This document shows, piece by piece, positions 35,070 through 47,925 of a stretch of DNA of 64,000 nt. How positions within the stretch are numbered: the first letter of the stretch is position 1; every line of letters starts with the position of its first letter. The position numbers and the translations under genes were made by a program. Origin of the DNA: Epiperipatus broadwayi (lineage: Eukaryota; Onychophora; Udeonychophora; Euonychophora; Peripatidae); NCBI GenBank assembly GCA_028023455.1, contig JAQFVV010013076.1:62001-126000 (forward strand), written 5' to 3'. A model generated the notes under the pieces. The model was not told where the DNA came from, ran no database searches, and saw only the letters and a program-made list of their open reading frames with translations.

Positions 35070-35965
35070 TATAAATGTTGCAAATAAAAGTTATTAAATA
35101 AAAGTTAGAATTAAAAATTGAAAACTAAAAGCTTGCAAAAACATATATATATAAATTGCACAGATGGAAAATTATTAAAAGAAAACTTTATTTAAAAAAA
35201 AGAGTATTTTAAAACTCAATTTTAAGCAAAAACCTAAAGAATTAAAGATAAAGAATGTACAATAATTTAATCACTGTTTATTGTGTTAAAACTCAAAATG
35301 GAAATGATTGTTGGTTTTAATTAATCCAAAGTAAACGAGCCCTTGGAGCAAATATCAGATAAGAGATATAAAAAAATTTAAAAAAAAGATTGCGTTACCC
35401 ACTTGTGGAAACTCAACCAACACTCAGACCCTAATGAAAAACACCGGTACAGGAAACCATGGTCTGGGAATCCGAAGGATTAGTATAAAAAGAAAAATAT
35501 TTAAATTAAGAACAGTTGCAGCTTGATTTTTGAGGAGGAGGGGGAAAAGACACACTTTTCACCCTCTTACTATTTCCAAATGAAGAGACTGTTGAAATAT
35601 GAATGGCACTATTGCAGATCCTGAATCATATGGGTATTGCAATAAAATAGTTCCAGGATTGAACCAGCTAAGGATGACTCTGGATTGTTAACTACAGCAT
35701 GAACAGAAAGTATGAATAATAGAAGACTTCATGGGAATTGGCACAAGGAATTGGGAACTCCTCTAATGTAATGTATAAACTATGAACTCTAATTATTATA
35801 AACTTTTACTAAACGAACATTAAACCATTTATTAACAATTAAGGCCCAATCAAGTTTAAATCATGAGCTCTTATCTGTCCAATATGGAAGGTTAAATTAA
35901 TTATTAATATTTCAAATGTAATGTAAAACAGTCATTTCTATTAATTTATTTCTTAAAAATTAATA
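35070..35965. other. unassigned, partly less AT-rich
   Basis: 35380-35770 is richer in GC and less repetitive than its surroundings and could be an old element or an exon, but no frame resembles a known protein. Confidence 0.4.
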
Positions 35966-35969
35966 AGTA

Positions 35970-36515
35970 TAATTGTTACTTAAATTAAATGATAATATGT
36001 ATTATGTATATATGTATGTGTGCACATCAACACTTGGCAACTATCAGTAAATATGACACCTTGTGTTGAATGTCTTCATGTATTTGCCCAAGCCTTCCCT
36101 ATAAGTTCATTATTTGTGAATGTGACATCTCATGATGAGTGTCTTAAGAAACTCAAGAAGAGAATCACCCTTTTTATGCATTCCAATTAATAATAATTGA
36201 ACTAGAATAATTTGTGGTGGATGGTTGTGCTGCATATATGTATACATGTACTTCCTCATTTAGTTTTTAAAATATTAAAGTTATAATTGTTGGTTAAATT
36301 TAATGATGTTATGTATTATGTGTATATGTATGCATGCACACTCAGTATATTGAGTGTCTTAATGCATTTGCCTAAGCCTCTCCTATAAGCTCATTATTTG
36401 TGGGTGGACACCTAATGATGAGTGTCTTAAGGAACTCAAGAAGAGTATAACCTTTTTTTTATACATTCCAATTAATAATAATTGAACTAGAATAATTCAT
36501 GGTGGGCAGTTGTGC

Positions 36516-36580
<65 letters not shown>

Positions 36581-36615
36581 GTGCATGCTCATTTGGTTTT
36601 TAAAATATTAAAGCT
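35970..36615. repeat. 316-bp tandem duplication
   Basis: Two units, 35970-36285 and 36286-36615, share long blocks such as TTCCAATTAATAATAATTGA, ACTAGAATAATT and TTTTTAAAATATTAAAG. The second unit contains a (TA)n expansion at 36516-36577 where the first has only a short ATATATGTATACATG stretch. Confidence 0.88.
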
Positions 36616-36925
36616 TAAAATTTAAAACTGAACATAAATGGCTGCATGGATTCCTACGTTTTATTTGTGCAATCTATGTAGAGTATTTAAGTATATTAAA
36701 CGATTAAAATGTATAAATAAGAATTTCCATCTGTGTGAACTAAAACTTAAATTTAAATATAATAACTGTAAAAATTAAACTAAAGTAATAATATTTATTT
36801 CTTCAATTCAATTTTATATGTATGTGATAATAAATGTTTTTTGCATAATATTACCAGCAGTAGTTTATTATTTTATTTTATTTTATATATTTTCATTCTT
36901 AAATATGTCCATTAAGAATTTAGAA

Positions 36926-37111
36926 TATAAATCTCAGCTACTCCTAGAGCTAGTGGCATGGGCTAATGGTCAATATATAATTATAATAAAACAAAGTTCA
37001 ATCATTAACAATGCAGATTATAAATCTCAGCTACTCCTAGAGCTAGTGGCATGGGCTAATGGTCAATATATAATTATAATAAAGCAAAGTTCAATCATTA
37101 ACAATGCGTAT
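36926..37111. repeat. 93-bp tandem duplication
   Basis: Two nearly identical copies start at 36926 and 37019. Because 93 is divisible by three, a 128-codon frame (36818-37204) stays open across both and repeats the same 31 residues, but I see no other sign that it is coding. A GC-rich tail (37112-37200) with hairpin CCAGGC-TCGAATG-GCCTGG follows. Confidence 0.9.
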
Positions 37112-37204
37112 CTGCCTACTATACAAAATTTCCAGGCTCGAATGGCCTGGTGGCGCCCTTGTACGGGAAGATACGGTAAGACTTCTTCACCCCGACGGTT
37201 ATAA

Positions 37205-38855
37205 TATATATATATACGATGCTAAATATATTTTAGTACATTATTTTAAAGAACATAAATAACTGAGTACATTACTAAACACTTTTGCAATTAACTTAAT
37301 TCTTATAAAATAGTTTAATATTGGTTATCTACTAATATTATATTCCAATTAGAAAATATTAAATAACTAAACAGTATTATCGTTTAAATAAAATCAAAAA
37401 AATATCATTAAAAGGAATAGTTAATCAGAAAATATTTCAACTTAAAATAATTAATAATGAAGTATTATCTAAATAATCCTATTAACGCTATAATATTAAG
37501 GTATAGCAAAGTATGAATGTCAACTTACTTAGTTAACCAACTTTTTATGTTAAGAAAGTTAAAGTATTTATGTAGTAATCATTATTTATTTTGGGGCTGC
37601 CTTTGGTTTTAATATTCAGGTTTATAATTAATAATATTAGGTGTTATTATTACTTAGCAATAATTTCTTTTCATTTCTGTCATATCCCCCCCCCCCTAAA
37701 ATTTAACACAAGTTAGATGGCTACATTTGTCAAAACAATCGAATTAAATTTGCTGAGCTATAGTAGAGAATTATTATATTTCTAATACAACAGTAAGTAA
37801 AATAAAAATAAATTTGATTACATCATTTAAGTTATGATCACCAGATTCCATGAATTTATCAGTATGTAGATATAATAACTAATTGATTTGCTTTATTGCT
37901 TCGTTATTCATAAGGATGTACACGCTCAGAAATATGGATTAGTAATTGATGATCTTAAGCGTATGGTACTATTCCACAACACTCGGTCACTCAGGAAAGC
38001 AGTAACAAATTTTTAATTATTGTTTAGTCCAAAGATCTACATGGTTTTATTCAAATTCATTCTAGAAAATATAAACATCAACTTTTCATCTTTGTAAACA
38101 AATGTTCAATATCATTTCGACTTAATGTCTCCTATTTCTTGGATTTTGTATTGCTTAGAGTTTACATTTGATTTTCAGTCTCTAAACAATATTTCAACTG
38201 CCTAATTTTCTATATTTTATAATTCAATAATGAACTCTTCCATAAAATGTGTAAAAAACTGGATTTATTCCAAAAATCTATGTTCTTCCAGTAAACATTT
38301 CAATTTTGTATTCAATATAAGACAATTTACAGCTCTCCCAAATAGTTGGTTATTATCTGAGTCTATTTTAAATAGATTATTCCTGCTAATAACATATGAC
38401 TTAAAAATAAATAGACTATTTTGAGTCACAAACGCATATATTTAAGACAATATATATCTAGCTACTTAAATTTAACCCCAATGACATTACATTAATGGAA
38501 TAAAACATCTAGTTCAAATAATGCATTCCTAACTATAAAAAGAATGTCTACCAGAAGAATATTTGATGATGAAAATTATAATACTCGGAAGAATAAATGA
38601 TTGAACGTTATAATTTGTTTACCTCTATAACAGATAGGCTTCTGTAACACATTTTTAACTTATCTGTATGAAAAAAATATTGCTGTATTTGCAATAATTT
38701 TAATATGATCACACCAAGTGGTGTTTGTTATTACGTAATATTATCTTACGTAATATTATCTCCCAGTTACAATGTTAATTTGTTTAAAGAAAAGTACTCT
38801 AAATTAAATATCTGGAAACAATTAAGAATAACTTACAACTTTTTCAAAAGAAAAA
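37205..38855. other. unassigned AT-rich DNA
   Basis: Nothing recognised except a C13 run near 37687 and a short TTACGTAATATTATC tandem pair near 38733-38762. Confidence 0.5.
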
Positions 38856-38863
38856 GCCTAGAC

Positions 38864-38972
38864 CAGTCAAGCATTGATGGTCGAGAGGTCAGCGATGGCT
38901 GCTTTGCAAGCGGTTGTCCGGGTTAGCGGGTTCGCTTCCCGACTGATGCTATGACACATGAAAAAAAAAAAA
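38864..38972 (+). repeat. tRNA-derived SINE, copy 2, with target-site duplication
   Basis: A box-like GGTCGAGAGGTCAGC and B box GGGTTCGCTTCCC, an anticodon-like loop TTTGCAA within GCTGC/GCGGT, and near-pairing ends GCATTGA/CTGATGC allow a degenerate cloverleaf. A tail of 12 A bases ends the element. CCTAGAC occurs just before (38857-38863) and just after (38973-38979), a clear target-site duplication, so it was retroposed. Same family as 431-542. Confidence 0.85.
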
Positions 38973-38984
38973 CCTAGACAAACT

Positions 38985-41900
38985 GTCCTCCTGAATGGAT
39001 GATTTTTTTTTACGATAAAGAAAGTGTGGTGTCTGGATTTATTAGTAAGGTTTTTTTTATATATGATGATTTTATTATTTAGACTTTGTTAATTAATGTT
39101 TGTTTAAATTTTAAACTTCTCTGATAATGAAACTTGTTATTATATTAATTCAGAAAACTTTAATTTGTTCTCTCAGTGACATGAATATAAATCCAGCTTT
39201 ACAGATGTATTTAATAATTTTACTATGATTTATGATATTCATTGAGATTATTTTTGCTTTCTTATTAATTCCCAGTTTATTTCTTATTGTAGCTTTTTTT
39301 TTAATTTAAGAAAAGAAAATGCCATTTACTTTCTATCTATAAACAAAATTTATTAATTGCTTTCAGAATATTCTCTCTCTTGCAGTATAAAAGTATTTAA
39401 ATAGACATAATTATTTGTTAGGCCAATCAAATATTTCTTTTTTTTTTTTTGCATTTGTTCCTATATTTACATATGCATTACTTTTTAGAACATAATTCCA
39501 TATATACACATAATTCCTTAGATAAAATATACAAAGACCTCTTACAAAATAAATATGACTTGCATGAAATAATGTCGTAACAAGATCATCAATTCAAGAG
39601 AGCTTCCAGCGCTGAATGTCTTATGAACTCTTCATTTCCTATAGTTGTTACAGCAGTTCTTTGATTTTATTTCTTTTTTTATCTTCTTATTTTCTGACCT
39701 ATTTATTTACAAATAATTTGTAGGAAGTTTTAATTAGAAAATTTCATGTAGCAATACAAGGACATTATAACTATAACCTTCATAATATTTAGATATTTAA
39801 ATATGAATTTGTAGTATATATATATATATATACTGCGGATGGTACTGAATTCAATAATACTTGTCTATTATTCTCCAGTTATAGATTATAAAGTAATTGT
39901 TTATTTAATGGCCATTTTCTACACATTATTAAGATTTATATTTTGTAACAATTAACGCAAGTAATTAATATGAAAATCATTTTACATCATTCATTATAAA
40001 AAAGAAAACCCACATTGTCCATTAAGCAGTATGTATGAGATCTAAAACATTTTGCCCATAATTGTTCTACAATCGTTTATTTCATACATGTTTGATATTA
40101 GTGTATGATATATGTATAATGATGAAATGGATATTTAAAAAAATATAAAATAAAAATATGAAGAAAAATAATATAAGTCGGAGTGATCAGAAAATAATAA
40201 AAAAGTATTTGTTTGGGGAAATATTGGGGTAAATTAGTATTCATATGTTAATGTAAGGATTTTGTGCAAGGATAAGATGTATAATAAGAATTAGATTATA
40301 TATAATTCTCTAAATCAGAGGATTGTTTATTTATGAGGTGGCAATGAGGTAACTAAATCAAAATAATATTGTTAGTTAAAGAAATATCAATAATATGAAA
40401 ACAACATAATATAAATAAAGTTTCTTGGATTTATGAAGTATCCATTCATTGTCACAATTTTTTTAAAGTAAGTCGAATAATTTTATCAAATCAGTACTAA
40501 ATTACATAATTTGCACCTTTGTAATATTTGGAAGATATAATATTTTTACATTTGATGGATAATGAAAATCGCATCTATAGAGTACTTTTATTTTGTTTTC
40601 CTTAAAACAATATTAAGTTTCTGATAGACATATATTTATTTCTGAAAATGATCTATTTATTTCAATCGTTGAAAGTGCTTACAATATACAGGGTATCAAT
40701 ATGACTCCATGATAATTATTGCAGATTCTTGTAATTCTTTTATCTTTAGAAACTGGAAAAAATAATTAAAGTAGATTAAAGATTAAGTGACACAACTTGG
40801 TGGATCTATACTGCAATTGTTAATAAATCAATATAAACTACATGGAAAACCTCATAAGATAATATACATTTACGTGAGGCTCAGCAAGATTAAAACCAGA
40901 TAGAACACGGATAGTTGACATTATGTTAGAGATAAAATGAGTTGAAATAATAAATTAACTATAAGTAAATATTATACAAATTGCACCTGAATATGGGACA
41001 AATACACAGTTATTGCTTCATTTTATTAGAGCTTATGTTATTAAGAAAGTTTAATAAATCTTGTTGGAAATATTAAAAACTATTTAAAAAGCAATGATAT
41101 GTAATGTGTGATCATAAAAACTACTCAACAAAAAAGTTAACATTTTGATTAATATGGTTGCAGTGCACAATCGTCACAATCCTCATAAAAGTAAAAATGA
41201 GTGTATGGTGAAAAGTTAGGATTTTTAAATTAATGTATGCATACATTTAAATGAAGTATTCTAAAATTGACACTAATAAGGTAGGATAAAATTGTTGACT
41301 TTAAAAAAAAAAAACTAAACATCCTAGTCAAATAAGAAAAAAATGGTGATCTTTGGAATCTTATTATTTAAAAAACAGATAGTTTACGAACAAAACATAA
41401 TATAAAATGATTTTAGTTCCCGCTGAAATTCTAAATTTAATTCGACTACTAAACACTGCTGGCTATTAAGCATGAAGAAAGAATGGATAATCGTAAGACT
41501 GAAAGTTATCATTATTTAACATTGAGTTCAATCTGATGGCATTAGACAGAGAATAATATAATTACTGCTAAAAATATTTTAATAATATATACATTAGCTG
41601 AAATATTGATCTTTTTTTATTAATGCTATTATTGACTGTAAAAGAGTTTCATAATCTTCACTTTCATTCAATGTATTTTTAAGAAAATAAATAAAATGAC
41701 TATGCAAAAAAACATCCAAAAAGTATAAACAATAAAATCATAGTCTAGGACCTGTTTGATTGGCTGGTGTATTAATTTGAACTACGAATCAGAGCTACTA
41801 AATTACATGCCTAAAATGTAACTGGAAATGTAATATAATTCTAGATTGATGAAAAAACCTTCTTAGTATTCAAGGATTAATCTCATGAAGAGTGCGTCAT

Positions 41901-43360
41901 AATCTTGCTAAAAATTGAATTATTTTAAACTGAGTGAGAATATCTCATTCCAAAAGAGGAGAATATTTTAATCAAGCTCTGGTATATCAATAATGATATC
42001 ACTATATAAAAACTCTTATAAGTGCATGTGCAAACTCTTGTACGATTTAAAACTGCACTTTAAAACAATGTGGCTGTAGATTTAATTTCATTTAAAAACG
42101 GTGTTCCAATTTATAGAATAGTGTACCGTTTATTTAATTTGTTAAAAAGATCAAGTAATATAGATGCTGATGTAGATTCAAAATATATGGCTTGCATTTT
42201 ATTAGCTTATTTTAAGGTTATTTATTTAAGTAAAGTCCATACCTTCAGAGAAATAATTGTTAAACCTATTTTTATGTTGGGATATTGTGATCATTGTTTA
42301 TATTTTGAAGGATAATGTAACTATTTTATTTACATAAATATTTAAAAAAATAAACAAAAGAGTGAATATATTTATTACTGGACTAAATTTGATTAATTTT
42401 AATTTATATCTAATATTAAATTGACTTTTTCAATAGATTCTAAGTTTTTGATAGTTTATGAGAGTTTGCTTAGATTTAAATATTAGTCTTTTATAAACGA
42501 TGTAGCTTTTTTTTGTTAGAATTTTGTTTTATAGTGGAGATAATCCTCCTAATTTATATAGACATAGTAGCAAATAAAGATGTTTTGTAGATAAGTCTTA
42601 CTGATGAGGTACAGGTATAGCGCAAAATTTCCATAGTTATAGTTACTTTCACAATAATAAGTATTACGATACATATAGTTCATAAACTTTACATTTTACA
42701 AGCTTAAAAAAAAAAGGGGGTCATGTGATATATGATTTTTTTTTTATGTAGTTCCTAAATTTAGTTATAGTTGCATATTTAGATTTTAGCAGAAATAGGA
42801 CCGATTATTCGCAAGAAACTTAAGGTAACATACTAATTATACTTATACAAAATTAATTTTATATTAAGCAAATTTTTGTATTTAATAATAATACACAACG
42901 TTTATAAAACATTTAGATATGTTAAATGTCAAAATATAGCTGAATTTATTAATCCAACATATAAAGATATGCAACATATTTAAGTAAAATTAAAAATCAT
43001 ATTTAAGTAAAATTGAAAATATTAAATATTTATTGTCACATCTATTCTTCTGAATAAAGTACAATATTCATTATCTACTTTTGTAATGTAAATAAACTTT
43101 TGAGTTTGTTTATTAAATAATTTGCATTCATATGTATCTTAGATAAGGTTATAGGTATTTATCTACTTGGCTATTTAAATTTCCATTTTCTCTTTAATTG
43201 ACTCTTTAAGCACTGCTTTGATGTCATAAAAGTATATTGGAATGGCTAATCAATCATTTGAAGATTTATTTGAGAACAAATGATGGTTTATTTTAGTAGT
43301 AAACTACTACGCCTTAATTTATAGATTTAATATGATTTCTAAAACCTTCCAGTATTACTT
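38985..43360. other. unassigned AT-rich DNA
   Basis: About 4.4 kb without a recognisable gene. An 81-codon frame at 42070-42315 is open but resembles no family I know. Homopolymer A/T runs are scattered. Confidence 0.5.
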
Positions 43361-43369
43361 TCCATTGAC

Positions 43370-43815
43370 AGGTTTTTTCTCGAAATTTTAATGAATATTT
43401 ATCTTTTCAATTTCTAAAAGATCAATTATAAGATTCAAAGTTTCTTTTGATTTCTCATCATCTTCATAATACTACCTAATATTAACATATAAAGTTTATT
43501 GACGTAGAATCTCAATCAACTTCTTTTGATTTCTAATTGATAGATTTATTTTGGAATTTTGATTATTTTTATCTTTAAAAGTATTCCTTATTTATTGTTA
43601 CCTTGCTTTTTAAAAAGTGAGGATAGGGGAGTGGTGAACTGCATCTGTAGTACTACAATATTCACAACATTAAGTGTTATAGAATTTCAAATAACTTTTT
43701 TTTTGATTTGTAATTGACAGATTTGTTTTGGAGTTTTTAATATTTGTCTTTAAATGTTTTAGAATTTCTTCTTTCTAATTACCTTTCTAAAAAGTGAGAG
43801 GGGAGGATAAATTGG
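43370..43815. repeat. diverged tandem repeat, about 177-bp unit
   Basis: Blocks TTTTGATTTCTAATTGATAG, TTTATTTTGGAATTTTGATT and TTTTTAAAAAGTGAGGA at 43500-43625 recur in diverged form at 43680-43805, with hints of a third, older unit before them. Confidence 0.65.
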
Positions 43816-43819
43816 ATTT

Positions 43820-45140
43820 GGTTTTTGATGAAAACAGTGTGTCCGCTTCATTCAATGCAATTCCAGTCAAACACTCCCAATAAAAATGAAATGGTTGGCT
43901 TTGAAACAATAACAAATTAACCAGAAAATTTTCAAAAAGCTTAAAATATTTTTTTTTATTTCGATTTTACATTTTTAAAATCAAAATTAAAAAATAACAC
44001 AGCAATTTAAATGATCAGGATCTTCAAGTCTAATGCTTTCAGATGCATTTCAAATAAAATCAAGAATACAGAACACAATCTTTATTTTTAAGCTATTTTT
44101 TAACAAGTTAAAAAGTAGTTTTTGTAACTGCAACAGGGAGGAGGAAATGTTTTAAATTACTATCTTTAATTATTTTAAATTCACATTAAATTTACTAAAT
44201 CCCAAGTCCATACTATAGTTTTCTACTTCCTGTCTCTAACTTTTTGAAAAAAAAAAAATTCTAAAGAAAAAAAAAAGAATTCAACTTTCCAAACCATTTT
44301 TTTCAATTACGAATAAGAAAAAAGGTTATTTGAAATTTATCTATATTTTATAAGTTGATAAAATAAGTCTTTTTTTGTTTTCCTCAAATTCTATTCCACA
44401 CCTCTAAATCTCTTTTCTCTAAACAGAGTAAGAAATTGAAAAGAGAAATAAAAGTTTGCCAAATAAAAGACACTGCCAATGGAAACTATTACTAAGATGT
44501 TTTATATTAGTCAGTGAATTTATGAATTTAGACTTGGTAAATGTTACCACTATGATAAATCACTTTATTGCAAAGAAATCTGTAATACTGTCAATTAGTC
44601 ATTCTAGTATATTTTCATGATATCAAAGCATTGCTTAAAAAGTCAATTAAAGGGAAAATGTAAATATAAATAGCCAAGTAGGTTGGTATCAGCTTATATC
44701 ACTTATCATTATTTGCAGTGATCAATTTTCAAAGATGACCATGATACAATCCTTATATTTTATTTTATTTGGAAACCATTAAAATAATATTACCTACATT
44801 TATTTTTAGGGAAGCAATCTTAAGGACAGAAACGATTATTTACTCATAATATTTATTAGATTTTTCATATAAACACACAGAATGAGAGATTACACAAAGT
44901 TCTAAATGTTAAGCACTTTTAAATACTTAACTTATTTAAGTGTGGCAAAATTAAATCCATGTATTATTGATACTTAAGATATTTAATTTATTTTACAATA
45001 TAGATAGATGCAATATAATGCTATTTTGCCATTAAAATTACCTCAATGTCTGAATATATTTAATGTATACTTTATTGCACTGATTAATTTAGTGGTTTGA
45101 CAGTTATAAATTTGTTTTCCTTAACACTAGACTTCGATAA
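43820..45140. other. unassigned AT-rich DNA
   Basis: Nothing recognised. Confidence 0.5.
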
Positions 45141-45167
45141 ATGTGGTGTTTGGTTAGCTATATCCCA

Positions 45168-45275
45168 ACAGCTAGAGGCGCTGTTTCTGTGTAAACACAC
45201 AGAAATATCCACAGTAAGGGCCAAAAAGCAGAAATGTTTGTTGCAGACGCTAGGTGGCGCTGTTCGCCATGAGTA
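45168..45275 (+). promoter_or_regulatory. GC-rich islet with two CTCF-like motifs
   Basis: GCTAGAGGCGCTG (45171-45183) and CGCTAGGTGGCGCTG (45248-45262) lie 77 bases apart in the same orientation. The second fits the central CTCF consensus (YAGRKGGCRS); the first differs at one core position. A 9-base perfect inverted pair TTTCTGTGT/ACACAGAAA sits between them. The GC content contrasts sharply with several kb of flanking AT-rich DNA. Function is inferred from motif only; an ancient repeat is the main alternative. Confidence 0.4.
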
Positions 45276-45299
45276 TGCACGGGAACCTTAATATCAAAT

Positions 45300-45885
45300 G
45301 AAATAAATATAATAATCAAAATATTATAGAATAAATACTAAAAAATATGTTGATAAAGTCAATAAATGTAATATTGGGTGGTTTATAAAATTGTATGTCA
45401 TTGTGAATATCGTTATATCAAAAAGACTAAATTTACATTAAAAAAGATAATTCGGTAGCATGAATTATTATATAATAAGTTGCATCATTCCATTTGATAA
45501 TTATAAACTTGTGATTTCAGAGCATGCAGTGAATTCTAATGGAGATTTCTGCTTTGATATGGTTTTTGTTTTACATAAAGAAAAAATAAAGAGTATTCTT
45601 TTATAAATATTTCAATCTGTGGAATAAACAATGTAATTGTGTGAGTATTCAGAATTTGTGGAAAGTTGGTCATACATGTAGGGATGTTACTGTTGTGTGG
45701 TTTTAATGAGATTTAAATGTTAATGGTTAATTGCAACTCAAGATGGCATAAAATGTTGTAAGCTGATTATAGGCAAGATTTTATTTGAATTTTATAAAGG
45801 CATATTGATTTTATTAGTATTTATTTTAGAATATTTTAATATATGTATGGAAATTTTTAATGGCTGGAATTATTCATTTGTAAGA
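45300..45885. other. unassigned AT-rich DNA
   Basis: Nothing recognised. Confidence 0.5.
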
Positions 45886-45887
45886 AC

Positions 45888-46062
45888 TTTAATTTGAAAG
45901 CGCTTAACCTAAAATTAACTACCCCAGGCCAAGAACTTATATATAAACTGACAGTCTTATTTCATTTAAAATATTTCTCATTTTAAATGCACTAAACTGT
46001 CCGTTTATGTAAGTTCTTGGCCTGGAGTAGTTTATTCTATGTTAAGTGTTTTCAAATTAAAA
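45888..46062. repeat. palindromic foldback element
   Basis: Arms of about 70 bases, beginning TTTAATTTGAAA and sharing CCAGGCCAAGAACTTA, meet around an AT-rich centre. No coding capacity; MITE-like. Confidence 0.82.
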
Positions 46063-46407
46063 TACGTTTAAATAAATAACTCCACCCATTAATAATTTCC
46101 ATCTAAAACATTCATTCAACTATTGTGTGTATATCAACACATACATATTTCTACCTTCAAGAAAACTAAATTGATATTTCAGTTAAAACGATCATGTAAT
46201 TAAGAAAAATGTCTATTACATTATTTTAAATTTAGTGTTAACTCATTGTCTAATGCATATTGATGAACATTCCATTCATATTTGTTTACCTTATGAGTAA
46301 TCACATTGTAATATCAATTACAATTATAAAAGCATATGGAGTAAATAATAAAAATTCGCCCTGCTCAGTTTTTATGTTCTTTCATTTAACAATAAATTGT
46401 TTTCTGC

Positions 46408-46487
46408 AGCCTTTTTTTTTTTTAAAAAAAAAAAAAAAAACCTTTTTTTAAAAAAAAAAAATACCTTTTTTTAAAAAAAAAAAAATA
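46408..46487. repeat. T-run/A-run unit repeated three times
   Basis: A CCTTTTTTT...AAAAAAA unit occurs three times in tandem with slightly different run lengths. Each unit is self-complementary. Confidence 0.9.
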
Positions 46488-47104
46488 CATGTTTATATCT
46501 GTACAGCAGACCAAATTATATTTTGTTAATATTAGGATAGTTCATAATTCATATTTGATAATAAAAATGATTTTATTTTAGTTTTAATTTTTATTTACAT
46601 AATACATTCGAAAATTATTATACCGAAAAAGAATCAGAAACAAAACTAATTCCTTTTAATGTTGGACCTCAAGTATTATAATATGATAAAAATGCATATC
46701 TACAAACAATAAAGATTATACAAAGTATATAATTATCATAAAAAAGCCTTTTCCAGAAAATTGTTTTTGCCTTTTTCAATGTCTCCAGAATTCTACGATT
46801 TAAAACCCTTTAGAACCGACCGCTTTTTTCCGCATAAAAAAAAAGTTTGCAATTTCAACCGCAATAGCGTGCAAACCGTATAGGTCACATTTACAGTTTT
46901 TTTTCTTTCTCTCCTTCATTGTTCTATCTTTTTGTACATCTAAAAATTTTTTCTGTGCGATGAGAATTAGATTTTTTATAGCAATTTTTGTAAAGTACAT
47001 TATTAAAATTTTATAAATTTTTTTTATCTTTCTAGATTTTATCAACGTATAAACAAAATAACTGCACAAATGGCTTCTTTCGCCGCTGCTGAATGTAATT
47101 TTGA

Positions 47105-47475
47105 TTGATTCTGATGAAGACTTTTTTGTTTGTGTTTGATTCTGAGGTTTCATCATATTTCAACATTAGCCGTGAGTATTCAATTCCTGATCTATTTTAT
47201 TTACTTTTTATACAAAATTATATATTTGCACTGAAAGTAATAGGTATGTTTCAGAGTGGAAGACATTACCGAAGTGGGTCGATCTGTCACCCGCTGAGTT
47301 GAATGCATTTTTTGGTATGATTATTCATGTTTGTACTATATCACGCATACCAAAACTAAAATTTATTTGGTTTAAAAATGAATATTTGCATCAACCAGTA
47401 CTTGCTAACTTGCTAGAGTTATGACCCGAGATCGATTTTTTGGTATTCTAAATAATTTACAATGCCCCCCAATGC
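47105..47475 (+). pseudogene. piggyBac transposase fragment
   Basis: On the plus strand, an acidic start (DSDEDFF near 47110) as is common in piggyBac N termini. Then from 47257 an open stretch WKTLPKWVDLSPAELNAFFG, with MIIHVCTISRIPK following, and after a frame change MTRDRFFGILNNLQCP at 47421-47468. These match the start of the piggyBac-type transposase domain (AF.G..I and M.RDRF..I). The catalytic region beyond this is missing. The minus-strand frame across 46800-47156 is a shadow. Confidence 0.75.
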
Positions 47476-47599
47476 TGAATCAACAGTCATCATCATCATC
47501 TCCCACTGATATATAATAATTGCTTGTAATTCCTTTGGGTTATTTATTTTATTTTATTTACTGTTTTTATTCATTTATTTTAGAAACAAATTTTTAATT

Positions 47600-47925
47600 T
47601 ATTTCATCACATTCATTACATTGTAGATAAGTTTTTAATTACTTTGAAGCATACTTTGCTATTATGGTCTCCTATGAAATAATGCATAATTTAGCTCGCC
47701 CTCCCTCCCATGATATTCCAATAATATAGTAATTGTTTTTTACACTCATAACTTAGAATTTAGTATGTTTTTATTCATTTCATTGTAGATAAGTTTTTAA
47801 TTACTTTGAAGCATACTTTGCTATTATGGTCTCCTATGAAATAATGCATAATTTAGCTCACCCTTTCTCCCATGAAATTCCAATAACATAGTAAGTATTT
47901 TTTACCCCCATAACTTACACTTTAC
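47600..47925. repeat. 162-bp tandem duplication inside the piggyBac relic
   Basis: TTGTAGATAAG starts at 47621 and again at 47783, and the sequence that follows (TACTTTGAAGCATACTTTGC, TATGGTCTCC, ATAATGCATAATTTAGCTC) is nearly identical in both units. Confidence 0.9.

Noticed and set aside
36139-36170. Hammerhead-like string ATGATGAGTGTCTTAAGAAAC
   Set aside because: There is no stem II between the TGATGA and GAAA strings, and the second copy has GGAA in place of GAAA.
38864-38972. Functional tRNA gene
   Set aside because: Degenerate stems, an A tail and a target-site duplication show a retroposed SINE.
42070-42315. 81-codon frame as a small gene
   Set aside because: No family resemblance, no flanking signals, and such frames are expected in AT-rich DNA of this length.
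42598-42640. CTGATGAG followed by CGCAAAA as a hammerhead
   Set aside because: The GAAA element is absent and no stems pair.
46800-47156. 118-codon minus-strand frame as a gene
   Set aside because: It begins within the inverted end of the piggyBac relic and overlaps the plus-strand transposase fragment; composition is Lys-rich by chance.
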